This document shows, one piece after another, positions 48,153-61,598 of a stretch of 64,000 nucleotides of DNA. The notes below the pieces were generated by a model. That model saw only the letters and a list, made by a program, of their open reading frames with translations, did no database searches and was not told the origin of the DNA. The DNA is taken from assembly GCF_016808095.1 (NCBI RefSeq), contig NC_068973.1:24160077-24224076 (forward strand), written 5' to 3'. The DNA is from Vigna angularis (taxonomy: Eukaryota; Streptophyta; Magnoliopsida; Fabales; Fabaceae). The translations under genes were made by a program, and so were the position numbers. Numbering within the stretch: the stretch's first letter is position 1; each line of letters starts with the position of its first letter.

Positions 48153-51100
48153 TAGATAACTTTGTTGGACATTTGATGATGATCTATTACTTTTCCTGTT
48201 TCTGAAGGCCAAAAACACATATTCTATCTAAGTCTTAAACAACTTACCCAATTTCTTGGCAGAAAGTCTGCTTAATACCTAAATTAATGGTCAAAATTAT
48301 GGGGACAAAATTTGCAATTCCATCCCTGGTAACTTACACTATTTATTTTGAATCAGTTAGTCCAACGGTTGAATTCCCGTTCCTAGAATCTTCCAACAAC
48401 TAGATCATGTTCTAAGGCGTAAACATACACCAAATCAATGAAAAACATAATCATCTAAAATATAATTTTCATAAACAAAATGGAAGTAATACAAATTTTA
48501 TTGTTTAATTGATACTATCATAGAGAAATTAATTACTTATGAAGTATAATATTGCAATACAAATCCAACAACATATAAGCACAATATTTATAATAAACAT
48601 ATCCTATTTAGCCTCATAACACTATATCCTACTTTATTCTTATTTAGTTGCTTCCTAACTTAATGCCTAAGCTTAGACACGAGGTCTTCATTTATGGAAA
48701 AAACACACTGGCACTCAATACTAGCATTGGGTACTCAACTCTGATGTTTTCATTGGAGGGTTTTCTAGTGGATAAACTTCTCGTCTTGATGCTTTAGCCC
48801 TCAAGATCTGGTTTTTGGTTCTTAGTTCTGAAAGTCACAATTTAAATCTTCACAAACCATATTTTTAGTGCTCAACTCTAGTTGCAACTCTCAATTGTCT
48901 TTGTTCTTCTATTCCTCCAAAATTGTTGTATTTTTGTCAAAAAGTCATTAAAATCAAAAGTAACTAATTCTCATTATCACATTCTGTATTTCTAAGCTTA
49001 AGGGGTCTAATTTACTAAAAAATATATCAATTTCATGTAGTTTAAGTGTTAAAAATCATATGTCAAAGTAAGTAATCTAGACACTATGACATATGCTTTG
49101 TAATATTAATGTAGTCTTTTCTTTATAACAATTATTGTAGTTTATCCAAGTCATAAAACTATCTAATATACCATAATTTTTTCACTTAATTTGCATAACT
49201 ACTGCAATTAAAAACATATTTTTTACTCAAATAAATGGGTTATAATAACAAAATTTCATTATATACAAAATCTTAATAAAAACAAGACTATTTCTCTTAT
49301 TGCTAACTACCCACACTTAAACGATTTTATGCTATCATACCAAGTATGATAATTTCATACACAAGGTGATCTAACTTGAAATTAAACTAGTTATATAAGT
49401 ATAAGGAAAAATGTATGTATATATTATTAAAAGCTAAATCCATTTTAGTATCTTCAATCATTTAAAAACAATCACATCATATCTCATTCTTGATGCATAG
49501 TTTGATAATCCAAACACTAGTTCACATAACTACTCATTTTTTGCCTTAATAAAGGATACATAATCTACAAATCATTCCTAGAATACACGTAATGAATAAA
49601 GTCATTAGATCATCATTTCTAGAATACACACATAATGAATAAAGTCACTAGGTATATCAACACTTGTTCCAAGTAAAAACCTACTAAAAAGTAAACAATA
49701 GATAAATGCAATCAAGATATCATTAATCACACACACTTGACTCATTAATTTCTAATGTAAATGTCAGCAATAACTCAATATAGTCATATACCTTATAACA
49801 TAAATACTTGACTCGAATTAAAAATTACTAGATGTGTCAACATTAGCTTAGTGCAATCGGATACCATTAATCACACCCATTTAACTTGTATTAAAAAACT
49901 AATGACAATGTCTAAAAACTCAAAGCACTAGGATTAGTTCCTTATGCTTACACTTACTCTATTATGAGCATCAACCTTCTTTCCTTAGTGCATATAATAT
50001 TATATACAAATATAAAAAAACTAAAAAATATAACATATGTTTAACTAATATCTTATTTATTGTCAATCTCATTTATTTATATATTCTCATTACATTTAAA
50101 CGTTACAAAAAAAACATAATTATTCCTTTTCTTAACCACTTTAGTTTATTTTATCATTTTAAATTCATCCAAACTCAACCTAAAGTCTTGTAATCATTCT
50201 TATATAAAAGAATCAATTTTACATAACCTTCAACGATTTCATACTCTTATTATAAAATGTTAGTTCTTGATTTCTTAAAAGAATCAACAACATCATGTAT
50301 CATAAGTCATACACTTTTAGTGAAGAAAGAATTGATACAATTTTATTTATCAACAAAACTCTAATATATAATACCTCATTCAAAAAGTCAAACATATAAC
50401 TATAATATTAGACTATCATTTATATTATTTTTTCAATCAAATTCCACATATTTAATTATCTTTGAATGAAAAAAAAGACAAATAGCCCTAGTGAAATCTT
50501 ATAAAAATTTGCAGTTTTAGAAATAATTGTTTATAATAAGTGAGTAAATGTTTTTTTTATAATAATAAAATAGTAATTCTTCATTTATCTTAAACTATTT
50601 CTTATACTCATAAAACAAATACTATATCTACTATTAATATTTAAGTAACATGGTAAATTAGTTGTTTAAAAAACATACTTTTTACTTCTAGATCTATACT
50701 AATTATAAAATTAACATAATAATTTTAAAATAATTCACCAAAAAGTCTTATTCGTAATATTAAAACAATATATTTTTTAACTGTCTACAAAATATTAAAT
50801 AGATATCAATAATAATTTATATTTTTATATAATTCATAATCCATAATTTATTTTTTTAATCCAGTCTCAACATTTATAAATAGTATTTCTTTTAGAAGCA
50901 ACAAGGATAGGTGCCTAACATGCGAAACTTGCACAAGGTGATAGAGAAAATCAATAATAAAATTTGAAGTTCTGTAAACAAAATATAAAACAAGAATTCA
51001 AATAAATTTTGTAGAAGTAAATCTGTTATAAAATGTAATTTATTTATTATTATTTCATATTTAAAGAAAATAATGTGTTTTTTTTTATATTTAAATATTT

Positions 51101-52439
51101 GAACAGATACAAATAGAAACACAAATTTTATATTTATCAAATATAAGATATAAAAGTAAATATAATTATTTATTAGGAAGACAAACTTACAATGTTACAT
51201 TATAAAAATATATTGTGAGTTAATGACAAACCATTATTTTAATATTTTTATTATAAAAATTCTTTATGATTTTATATTATATGTGTATATAAAAAGTTTT
51301 TGTATCGTGGAAGCATAATGTAAGTTTTGAAGAATGTTAGAGAGTAGAAGAGGGAGTAAGTAGATGACATTGGTAAACCGTGAATTTGGCAGTGTGCTTG
51401 AATGACATTTCTTTTGTTGACGAATCTCTGTGACAAGTACTGCACGAGCTTGCAGGTTGACCATGTCTGATTCACATCACAAATGTCACTCTATCCATAT
51501 ATATTCATCTACTTACCCTGTGTTATAGGTCTCTTCATGTCTTTCCAGATTTAGAAATAAAAAGGCACCATGTTTTGAGCTGGTTGGTGCTGTAGTCTAC
51601 TTCAACCAACCAAACATTCAAGATTCCAACAAAAGTAAAATGTGATTTGGATGCAGACCTATCTCCATAAGTCTTTTCATCATCTACAGTCACACACTAC
51701 AACCATGTTAATTATATGATCCGTGAGTATCTTTCCATTTTATACTGTGATGTACTCTTTACAAGGATTAGGAGATATGCTCAGAGATACTTTATTGTTC
51801 AACTTTAAATAACTGGATTTTCAGATAAAATGAAAATATCTTGAGTGAGAGGTAAGTTGACCTCCTACCAGGGTTAAGAGATGAGTTGAAAGTTTGGGGA
51901 TTTTTGTGTATTTTGTTGGTAATTTGATGACGATTTTCATGATGTTTGTATTTTTTAATGTTTAGGTCTATTTATCTGACTCATTATCTCAATTTATTAA
52001 AATATAATCAATTTCTAAGATAGTTTTAAGTATATTTGTATTAAAAAATCGGTTTTACATTTTTCTCTAAATATAATAAATGATTATGTTTGGAAATAAT
52101 AAATTAGGTTCAAAACTAATTATCTTAAATAATAATTAATTGATATATTGTCTGAATTAGGTTCAATTATTGTAATATTTCACAACAAATGACAACAACA
52201 TGTTTTATATTGTCTAAATATTGTGATCAATTGATATATTTATTGACACGATGTATGACAAAATTTTTTGAACATGAACATGTAGTGTAAGATAACATTC
52301 ATAAACGATCAAAACATTTAATGTCATTTAATACATGTACTATAAAAGTGTTATTATGCTTGTATACTTTGTCCTCGTTTAATGTGCAAATCATAATTAT
52401 ACAATGGATTAATCCAAGCAACTACATATGTGGATAAAA
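48153..52439. other. Long AT-rich intergenic stretch
   Basis: About 4.3 kb without recognisable genes, element ends or tandem arrays. Short frames present look random. Confidence 0.55.
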
Positions 52440-52747
52440 ACGTTGAAAGAAGAACGTTATGAAAATAATCTAAGTATAAACTTCTACTCTGATGTTGAAA
52501 GAAGAAAAGAACGTTATGAGAATAATCTAACTATAAATCTCTACTCTGACATTTTGTACAAGTCGCGCTTCAACCAAGACATGATAAAACACTCACAAGA
52601 TAAGTGAATGTGACCATCTACCAAAAAGCACTAAAAAAGCCTATACAAGGGTCAAATCCACATCCAATGATCATCTCTTCAAAAGGCTATATATAAAGAA
52701 GATCGAAAGAAGAGAAAAGACTGACAAATAGAAACAGAAAAGTAAAA

Positions 52748-52952
52748 GAATGAATTATAATGCCCAAGATGGGATAAGAGAAAGAAGGAAGAAAAGAAAA
52801 GAACAAGAGGTTGAAACAATTGAGGTTTAAATGAAATGAAGTAGAAAAATGAAGTTGAGAGGATATTGAAAAGAAGAGAATAAGAGGAAGAAAGAATGAA
52901 TTATAATGCCCAAGATGGGATAAGAGAAAGAAGGAAGAAAAGAAAAGAACTT
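52748..52952. repeat. Direct duplication, 146 bp apart
   Basis: The block AATGAATTATAATGCCCAAG and the following 40 bases occurs at 52750 and again at 52896. Confidence 0.85.
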
Positions 52953-53041
52953 ACATAGTCTATAACTCTTATGAAAATTGAATGAATATTCAACATAGCG
53001 ACTGCTTAGAGCTTAGGTAGTCTATAACTCTTCAACAAAGG

Positions 53042-53210
53042 TGTTAACACTCCGGCAAGTGTACCGAATCGTATCAAGTAATAATAAATGGTAAGACCAA
53101 ATATTGTTTCCCAAGAGACTCACAGCCTAGACATTCATGTGGGTTCTTGATTAATTAAGACTTGTAAACAAGATCATAGTGTTTATAATGCAGAAAATAA
53201 ATATGAATGC
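53042..53210 (-). repeat. Remnant of the 3' LTR (last 169 bp), copy C
   Basis: Collinear with 55493-55660; identity stops abruptly after AATATGAATGC at 53210. Confidence 0.85.
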
Positions 53211-53757
53211 TCAGCTTGAAGACATTAAAGACATTAAAGATCACCTTTTCCTCTTGGTCTTGAAGCACTATCATCCCATCATCCACATTTATGATTACCT
53301 TTGTCGTTTTCATAAACGGCCTTCCAAGAATAATTGGGATCTTCTCATCTTCCTCCATCTCCATCACCACAAAATCCACCAAGAAATTAAGTTTCTTTAT
53401 ACAAACCACAACATCTTCCGCTACATCATAGGGTTTCTTGGAAGACCCATCCGCCATAAGCAAAGTCACCTTTGTTGGCTTGACTTCAAGATCATCAATC
53501 CTTTCGAGCATAGATAAGGGCATCAAATTAATGCTTGACCCTAAATCAATTAAGGCTTTCCTTATATTCACCTTCCCAATGACGCAAGGAATAGTAAAAC
53601 TTCCTGGATCTTTCACTTTTCGAGGAAGTGGTTTCTCCAAAATAACACCGCAATCTCCTTGTTCATCCATAGTCTCCTCATCTAAATATTTCTTTTTTGT
53701 GAGGAATTGCTTCATGTGCTTCGCATAAGTAGGAATTTGCTGCAGTGCGTCGGTCAA
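53155..53757 (-). pseudogene. Retroelement aspartic protease, fused to LTR sequence
   Basis: About 182 codons of protease: FTIPCVIG start, active-site region ALIDLGSSINLMPLS, a second conserved block IPIILGRPFM. The last 18 or so codons (from 53210 down) are LTR sequence read through because of the deletion junction, so the C-terminus is artificial. In Athila/Tat proteases the motif is usually D-L-G-A-S; here Ala is Ser. Confidence 0.8.
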
Positions 53758-53917
53758 AGGTATAGTAATCTACAATTGCATAAAGATCTCCTTAAAGCGC
53801 TCATATTGTCTTTCTTTATCTATTTTTTTTACGCCCCTTAGGATAAGGAAGAACTTTTTTGTTTTTCTCAAAATTTTTCTCTCCCCTCTTCTTTTCTTTC
53901 TCTTTCGTCTCAACCTC

Positions 53918-55295
53918 TCATATTCTCTCTTCTCTTTCTTCTCTCTTGTCTAACTCAACTCTTTCTTTTCTCTCTTCCACCCTCTCATCATCTATGCTCG
54001 CAATAGCTTTACACTCTTCCTTAGGGTTAACCTCAGTGTTAGCCCCAAATTGATTTTCCGCTTTGTCTTCCATCTTCTTGGCCAGTTGGCCGACCTGCAT
54101 CTCCAAATTTCTTATAGCAGCTTCAATGCTCTTGTGATTGGAGATAGTCACCTGCATAAATTGTTGAAGAGTGTCTTTTAGCTTTTTTGATCTCTCATTT
54201 AGCGTAGATACTTGTTGCCATAGTGATGGTTGCTGCTGTGGTCTATTAAATTGTCCTACTTGTCCAGCTTGTCCATTTTGACCTTGACCCATGCTTGGGT
54301 GAGGTTTCCACCCTTGGTTGAAGTTTCCTTGACGGTATTGGAATTGATTTCCCATATAATTGACATCTTCTAGGGCCTCTAATGGAAAAGCACATTGACC
54401 ATTGATATGATCACCACCACATAATTCACAAAGTTGTTGTTGAACCTGTGAAACGTTCTTCAGCTCCTTTGGCAATTGAGCGAGTGTCTTCGTCAAATTC
54501 TCCAACTGTTGAGTTATAATTTTATTTTTAGCAAGCAAGGCATCTTGAGATTGTAATTGTAGAACTCCCTTCTATTGAGGTTGAGCTCCTCTTTGACTAT
54601 GCATCTCGTTATCATTAGTAGCCATGTTGTCAATCAATTCAAAAGCTTCCTCTGGAAAAGAATGACTATTGTTGCTTCATCAAAGCCATGCGTGGGCTTC
54701 TTCCTCAGCAAACTCTTGTATCTATCTCACGCTTGACCTAACGTCTCCTCCATGCCTTGTTTGAAAGAAGAAATTTCTTGCTTACCCTTGTTGATTTTTG
54801 ACTGTGGGAAGTACTTGTTCAGAAACTTTGAAACCACAGGTTCCCATTCAGTAAAGCTATCCTCCGGGAAAGAATTCAACCATAGCGTACCATTTCCTCC
54901 CAATGAGAATGGAAACAAACTAAGCTTTATAGCATCATTCGGCACACTATCGATCTTCATAGTGTTGCAAATCTCGTTGAATGTGGTCAGATGTTCATAT
55001 GGACTTTCATAAGACAGTCAATTAAATTGGTCGTTCTTCACCAATTGTATCAACGCCGGTTTCACCTCCATATTTGTAGCATTGACCCTCGGCCTTGCAA
55101 TGTTGTTAAAGTGATGAGGGCCAACAATAGTGGTGTAATCCGCCAGAGTGCGTTTGCCATTATTTTCTCCAGCCATCTTTTTAGTACTCTAGTCAGATTC
55201 TTGTGGTGAGGGTTGTAAAAGTGTCTCCGAAGAAGGAAATAATTCTCTAGATGTTCGGATTCTCCTTCTCCTTCTACTCTCGTCCAATCCTTCAA
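53918..55295 (-). pseudogene. Athila/Tat gag remnant
   Basis: Three blocks in different frames: N-terminal (55295-55062), capsid-like (54960-54727, with AIKLSLFPFSL and WLNSFPE) and the C-terminal linker (54538-53918) with the CELCGGDHINGQC knuckle, a Gln/Asn/Gly-rich stretch and a coiled-coil ending in a Glu/Arg-rich tail. Frameshifts or stops separate them. Confidence 0.75.
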
Positions 55296-55468
55296 GAAGA
55301 GGTTCCGAGGTTTTCTTGCTTCTAGTTCGAATTATACTCTACATACACAAGAAAACAAAACCCTAAAAAGCACTTTTAAAACAAAACAAAACAAAAATAC
55401 ACTAAAATAAAAAAAAATCAGGTCAAAGCTAATCAATAATCACACGAATAGAATAGTTAAACCACGAG

Positions 55469-55486
55469 TCCCCGGCAACGACGCCA
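55469..55486 (-). other. Primer-binding site of the Athila/Tat element
   Basis: TGGCGTCGTTGCCGGGGA on the minus strand, seven bases from the LTR end. Confidence 0.85.
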
Positions 55487-55492
55487 AAAACT

Positions 55493-56804
55493 TGTTAACA
55501 CTCCGACAAATGTACTGAATCGTATCAAGTAATAATAAATGGTAAGACCAAGTATAGTTTCTCAAGAGACTCATGACCTAGACATTCATGTGGGTTCTTG
55601 ATTAATTAAGACTTGTAAACAAGATCATAGTGTTTATAATACAGAAAATAAATATGAATGCAAGTTTTGATCAATTGACTTGAAGAATGCATAGGTGATT
55701 GGTGTATAAAATATGGAATGATTATGTTGTTTGGGTTTCCGACTTATCCTATCCACTCTCATGTATTTATGAATTCATCTTCTTCATCAATGTTAATGTC
55801 ACATTCTAATTTACCTTAAACCCGATGTCTCGGTGAGGAAAGCCTACTCTTAATTACTATATCACAATGTCTTGTATCCCCAACAATTAATTATGCATTA
55901 CATTCGCACAAAAGCTTAAAGGCAACCAACCCTCACATCCCTATGTCTAGGTAATATTGCTTTTAGGAGAATTTCCCCAGTTCTAGATTTCTCCATATGT
56001 TTCCATATTGACAAAATCAATAATCATGTAATTGAATGAGTTAAACAAAGCATGCATAGAGCGTAAAGGAAAAACCCTAACAATTAATGAAGTAAAGCAT
56101 TTATAATATAAATCAATTCAATACATGAGAGTTTCAAAGGATTACATCATTTCCCCAACAACAATGGAGGTTTAGTTCACCATAGACATGGTGAAACTAA
56201 ATGAAAATATGGAAAAGAATGAAAGATAAAACTCTAAAAGTTGAAGATCGGAGCTTCCGCATCCAAAATCTGCCTTCGAGAGATGAAAGGAGTGTTTCTG
56301 CGCCTCTTTCTGTCAAAAGATACAGTCTCTAGGTCGTCCAAAACCTTAAATAGTTCATAAAAATAACATAAAACAGGTCCAAGCCCACGTCATCGGCGCT
56401 CAGCGCCCCAAAAGGGCACCCAACGGTGGTTGCGGCACTAAACTGACGCTCAACGGTGGCGCTCAGGCGTGAAACAGTGGTTGCAGCACTAAACTAACGT
56501 TCAGTGGTGGTGCTCAGGCGTGAGACAATATAACTTGGCGCTCAGCGCTATCTGTGATTCTTCTATGTGCTACTTTTCCATCCTTTCCTGACTCCAACTC
56601 CTTGCTACTTCAACTTCTTCATCCAATTCATCTTAATTCTTGTCAAAACAAGGAAAAACAAGCATAAAACTAATAATACCACCTTCAACTCTCTTATTCT
56701 CACAACTTAAGCAAAAACATGATTTCAAGCTAGGTTCTAGGTCATAAAGGGTGTTTTTAATATCAAACTTAAGTATAAAAATAACGGTATTTCAACCGTT
56801 ATCA
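55493..56804 (-). repeat. 5' LTR of the Athila/Tat element, copy D
   Basis: 1312 bp; plus-strand start TGTTAACACTCC, end CCGTTATCA. The reference copy for the LTR family in this window. GCGCTCAGCGC-type motifs at 56394-56550. Confidence 0.88.
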
Positions 56805-57264
56805 AAAAGAAAACAACTTCATCAAAGAGAAGATAAGAGAGAAAGTACCGATATTCGTCCTACTACTCTTCACGCTTACATCGTCTAAAGTTTCTTCACT
56901 CAAGAAGAATCAACCTCACTGAAGAGGAGAAATAAAGAGCAAGCATAAGCATGAAGATTGAAGATCAATGTTGTTGCTTATCAAGCTTACATTGTCTAAT
57001 GCTCTTTAGCAAAGGAAGCAATCTTCAAGTTACAAGATTGCACGTCATTTTATATATCCTCTTTAGGAGAGGTAAACTAAGTTTGTAACTCTACAAGTTT
57101 CAGATTGTAATTTTAGCCATATCCTCTCATTAAGAGTTAAACATTTGTACCTTGTAATACCCTATAATGAATTTGTTGTGTGTTTTGGAGAGAGCTAAAA
57201 CACTTGCAATCAAGAGTGGGTGATACTTAACTAGATAGTGTGTCAGGTAGATATCAGAATTGTC

Positions 57265-57497
57265 TAGGTGCTAGGAGTGGCTAGAATACTCAGGTGTCAG
57301 GAGTGGCTAGAATACTCACGTGTCAGGAGTGGCTAGAATACTCGTATGCCAAGAGTGGCTAGAATACTTATATGCCAAGAGTGGATAAAATACTCAGGTG
57401 TCAAGAGTGGCTAGAATACTCACGTGCCAGAAGTGACTAAAATACTAGGTGCTAAGAGTGGCTAGAATACTCAGATGCCAAAAGTAGATAGAATACT
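57265..57497 (+). repeat. 26-bp minisatellite, about nine units
   Basis: Units of the form CAGGTGTCAGGAGTGGCTAG plus AATACT, with single-base variation and 25-26 bp length. Lies inside the SIRE-like LTR. Confidence 0.92.
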
Positions 57498-58135
57498 TGA
57501 CAACCAGGAGTGAGCGAAACTCAACTAGGCAATGTATCATTGAGATACCATGATTGTCTAGGGATACCAAAAGTGGTGAATATTACTGCACAACCAAGTG
57601 TGGGTTAAACTCAACTAGACGGGAGTCTAGAGATACCAGGAGTGGTGAAAATACTACACAACTAGGAGTAGGTCAAACTCATATGTAATCATTGAAAATG
57701 ATAAATAAACCTCTCACGAGTTTTTGGGAGAGATTGAATGTAGCTCAGTTGGAGTGAACCAATATAAAAATTGTGTTTGTGATTTATTCTATTAAGTGTT
57801 TTATTGTCTTTACTATAAAAAGATAGCGTTTGGATAAGTCATTTAAACTATCTATCTTACATTCACTAGACACTGATTATAAGAATTGTAAAATGTGAGC
57901 AAGCACACATTTATTCAATTGTAGGGCACTTAAAGTATTCCTTTTGAAACTCGCACTTACCTCCAACACAAGAGTTTAAAAGCTATACACGATGTATCTT
58001 TTGAAATCCATCTAAGCAATACCTATAAAATTCAGCGTCTAAAAATGTTTTTCACTACCAATTCTCACTCATTTGTCAAACGAAATGTTGTGAAAAAATT
58101 TTAAAACATTATTCACCCCTCCCCTTTGTAGTGTT

Positions 58136-59380
58136 TTCATGTAAATTCAAGCCAATCATTGATCAATCAGGCTTGAGAGGCCTGTGTACAGTATGAGACC
58201 GACCGGTTCAATGTAGACCGGTCGAGTTAACCCCGAGATAGAGTTTTCAAACCAACATAATAATGAATGAGACAAATAAAGCCACACTGTTTTATAAAAT
58301 AATTTGTCATTCGAGTTATCGATCATATGTATATCTAGCGTGATTAAGAGCATCAATAGAGACTAGCACAAATTAGTCTAGTAATTACAATTAAGAGGTG
58401 ATTCAATTGTAATTAAGTCGATAAGTAAAAGCTCATTAAATATGTATAAATAGGGGATCCATGTGAGGTAATTAGGATTATTGATTGTTGCATTTAATAT
58501 TGAAGTGACCGAGTCCTTTCTAACTAAAACATCAAAGTACTTTTCGCACGTATCATTCAAGCGGTTGTGGACCGAACAAAGGTTGCATTAAATTGAACGA
58601 AATAGAGGATTTATACATGAAAAGAAAGAAGAAAGTTGAGAGTCGAACAATTTTAAATTTATTAATACTCAACGACCCAAAATAAACACAATATATACAA
58701 TATACATAAATATTTTAATCTTATTTTTTAATAAAAGAACTACGTATATATAATTATTCTAATACTATAATAAATATTATAAAGAAAGCTTAATTTCTTC
58801 ATTTGATATTTATCACCTCAAAGGAATAAGTTGTTAATGTCTTAATAAAATCCTTAGTTTTAGTCCTTTCCAAATTCTTATATCCAATATTGATATATAA
58901 TAATTTCATGACATTACAGAATATATGGTGTGTTGCAATTAATTACAATTAATTAGCTGCTATCCTTGTTTTCTTTTCTAACTTTTCACTATTTATTATT
59001 TTTTTATAAAAATTTCGTTTAATTTTATTTTTTTGTATTCTCCTCTTCTATTTTTCTTTCATAATAGTTTTTATTGAGCTTTGTTTTCTCTTATTCTTTC
59101 TTTTAATTGTTTTATTCTACCCTTTTGTGTTATGACTTATCATAAAATTTAGACTGTGTTAGAATGAGGTTATTTTCCAGTTCACGAAGAACAACAATAA
59201 TGAAATTCCAAGATTTGTGATGTTCGCTTCAGTAAATATGCGAGGAAGGGAGAGTGAGGAATTATGGGATGTATTTCTTTTTTATAGCCCGCAGAAATGC
59301 TCAAATTTTGAGTGAATCATGTGAATATGTCATGTTTGTCCACTGCTATTTCTGAAATGACCAAGTTAAATCCAACATGT
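58136..59380. other. AT-rich spacer
   Basis: Only a small inverted repeat around GACCGGT at 58199-58226 stands out. No gene recognised. Confidence 0.5.
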
Positions 59381-59384
59381 TATC

Positions 59385-59490
59385 TGTAATCGATTCCAAA
59401 TTTCATGTAATCGATTCCAATGTATTTTGTATATGGAGAAAATGTGGAATCGATTCCAAATCTTGAAATAATCGATTCCAAGTTGGTCAA
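59385..59490. repeat. Cluster of AATCGATTCCA motifs
   Basis: Four copies of AATCGATTCC(A) within about 105 bp (near 59389, 59409, 59447, 59469). Looser relatives (ATTCGATTCTA, ATTTGATT) recur at 60135-60255. Confidence 0.8.
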
Positions 59491-61598
59491 ACATTAATAA
59501 TGGACTTCAAGCCTTACTCCTTACTCGTAACTGAATGCATTTTGAAATGAAAAAATTGTAATGGAATGGTAATAGTATTAATTCACAAATTATTTCATCC
59601 ATAATCACGAGTAACTTAGGAGTTACTTTCACGTTTTTTGGTCTGGCTTATGTTGAGAATCCTAAACTTTGCCTTGACACAACGAGCACAAGAAAGATTC
59701 TTGCCAACACTGTTAGGTTTTGAAAAAGTTTGACCACCCAACACCCATTCAATAACCCAATGTAGTTGGTATTTTGTTGGTCGTGGATGAAGTTTGAGCC
59801 AGAAGGAGAAACTCATATCATTGATGTTCTATGGGTGTGTGAAGTCTACGTTTGTGGTGAAGTTGTGTGTATTGAGTGAAAGAAGTCGAGGTCATGTTAG
59901 TTTGAGAGATTCGTTGGTCAGTCTCTTTGTCTCCTTTTGTAGCTTTCAGGTACGCATGACATTGGTTGGAGATGAAGACGAAGAATGGAGGCTCGTTGGT
60001 TGATACAGTAAGATTGAAGATGATGATAAGAGAGAGACTTGCTCGTTGATGAAGCAAGGTTGAAGATGAAAATGAGAGAGAGATATTAAAGATGAAGACC
60101 ACTACAAGTTGGAATCGCTTCCACCTTCTTTGTATTTGATTCTGACATCCATGTATTCAGTTCCAGTTGATGCATACTCGATTCAAGCTAGACGTATTCG
60201 ATTCTACGCTTAACGGATTCAATTCTAGCTACTTTGGATTTGATTACAAGCTCCATGTGGTGCAGCGAGAGTCCATGCAGTGAAAGTTCATGCAGTAAGA
60301 GATATATAGCATAGTAATGGAAGCACTTCTAACCACTTTTTTTTCTTACAAGTGTTAGGAAGGAGAATGGTTATTGCTTTTACCTCTGAAGGTAGTGGAG
60401 TTGTGCTGAGGAGGTTGTTTTGGTGCTCTATGTGTGCACAAGTGGTCGTTTGTGGTGGATCTATGGTGCAGTTGTGAAGGAAGAGCACTTTGTGAAGGTG
60501 GTGGAGGTTCATGTCAGCGTGAAGGAGTTTGTGTAGGTGGTTCAAGTTACTTCATGGTTTAACAAAGTGCATTTTTTTATTCTCATTGCTTGAAATGAGT
60601 TATGTTTTTGCAAGGTGAAGGTGAAGAGAGTTGGTTAAAATTGGTTATCTTTTTGCAAAGTGAAGAAGGTTACTTGAAATTGGTCAATTTCTTGCAAGGT
60701 GAAGAACGTGTTAAACTTCGCATTTGTCACCCTTTAATACTTGTTTTAGCATTGGGTTGAAATTGAGATAGAAGTGAATGATATAGGTATCTAATTATCT
60801 AATTGCATTATGTTGTTTTTGACAGGCATATATTTGCTAGCAGCTAGTAGTGGGTGTCGAACCTAGATATATCTCATTTCGTGGTATTTTTTTGAAGTTT
60901 GACTTAGTTAGTGTGGTGGTGGGTGGTATTTTGGAAGTGAGGTGGTTGTATTGGTGGATTTTAATCTTCGTTAGTATTTCAGTCTGCCTAGATGAGCTTC
61001 TCTTAGTTTGTTGGTTGCTTACTTATCTGTTAGAGCATTTGTGGTGCATTGCATTGAGGTTGTTTGTCTTTGAGTGTGAATTTGTGGTGGTTGTCTCTCA
61101 CAACATCTTCGTTGAGTCTTGGTTGAAAGCTTGTTAAGTCTTCAAAAGGTATGTCTTATAATATGCACCTTTTTTTAATAACCATATGTATGCATGAATT
61201 TGATAGTTAGTGTATATTTAATGTATTATGCATGACTTAATTATAATTTTTATGTTAATTGGATATATTTATGAAGTTGTTAAAATGTTAATTACCCTTA
61301 TTTATAACATTGTGATGTTGGTAATAATGTTTATATTTGTTTAAGTAAATATAGATGGAAGAAGAATTAAATTTGTCTTATTTGGACGGTGAAGATATAA
61401 TGGATGATGTGGTCGGTGTAGACTTCAATATAGTGACAAACTTACACTGACAATTACAAATAAGCACCACATTGGTCGCACTAACAATGTTATGCATTGT
61501 TGGACATTCCTTGAATATATCGAATATGTATTCAAGTGCATCAAGTAGTGTTAGCAATTTCATACTAGACAAAGACTGTCGTAGAGAGCACCTTAATT
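59491..61598. other. Non-coding sequence upstream of the Harbinger genes
   Basis: Contains GTGGT/GAAGGTG-rich low-complexity DNA (60380-60540) and short frames without recognisable domains. May be the 5' part of the Harbinger element, whose ends I could not find. Confidence 0.4.

Larger units (their letters stand above)
53042..56804 (-). mobile_element. Athila/Tat-type gypsy element, large deletion derivative
   Basis: Minus strand: 5' LTR 56804-55493, PBS TGGCGTCGTTGCCGGGGA (55486-55469; one base from the tRNA-Asp-type site of Athila/Tat elements), gag (about 55295-53918), protease (53757-53211), then a jump straight into the last 169 bp of the 3' LTR (53210-53042). RT, RNase H and integrase are gone. 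Flanks AAAGG (53037-53041) and AAAAG (56805-56809) are a 4-of-5 match, a possible eroded TSD. Confidence 0.87.
52440..58135 (+). mobile_element. SIRE-like copia LTR, split by a gypsy element
   Basis: Two flanking pieces, about 52440-53041 and 56805-58135. The left piece has a U3-like end with TATA box GGCTATATATAAAGAAG at about 52684, followed by purine-rich sequence. The right piece has CACTTGCAATC, a 26-bp minisatellite, GAACCAATATAAAAAT and ends near TTCACCCCTCCCC, an arrangement I associate with SIRE-type LTRs and the sequence just behind them. No coding region; boundaries approximate, no TSD found. Family call is inference. Confidence 0.4.

Noticed and set aside
49000..52400. Small frames in AT-rich DNA (for example 50892-51140)
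   Set aside because: Phe/Ile/Tyr/Lys-rich composition expected from AT-rich noise; no domain or splice pattern.
57265..57497. CRISPR-like repeat array
   Set aside because: Units are contiguous without unique spacers and lie in plant retroelement DNA; it is a minisatellite.
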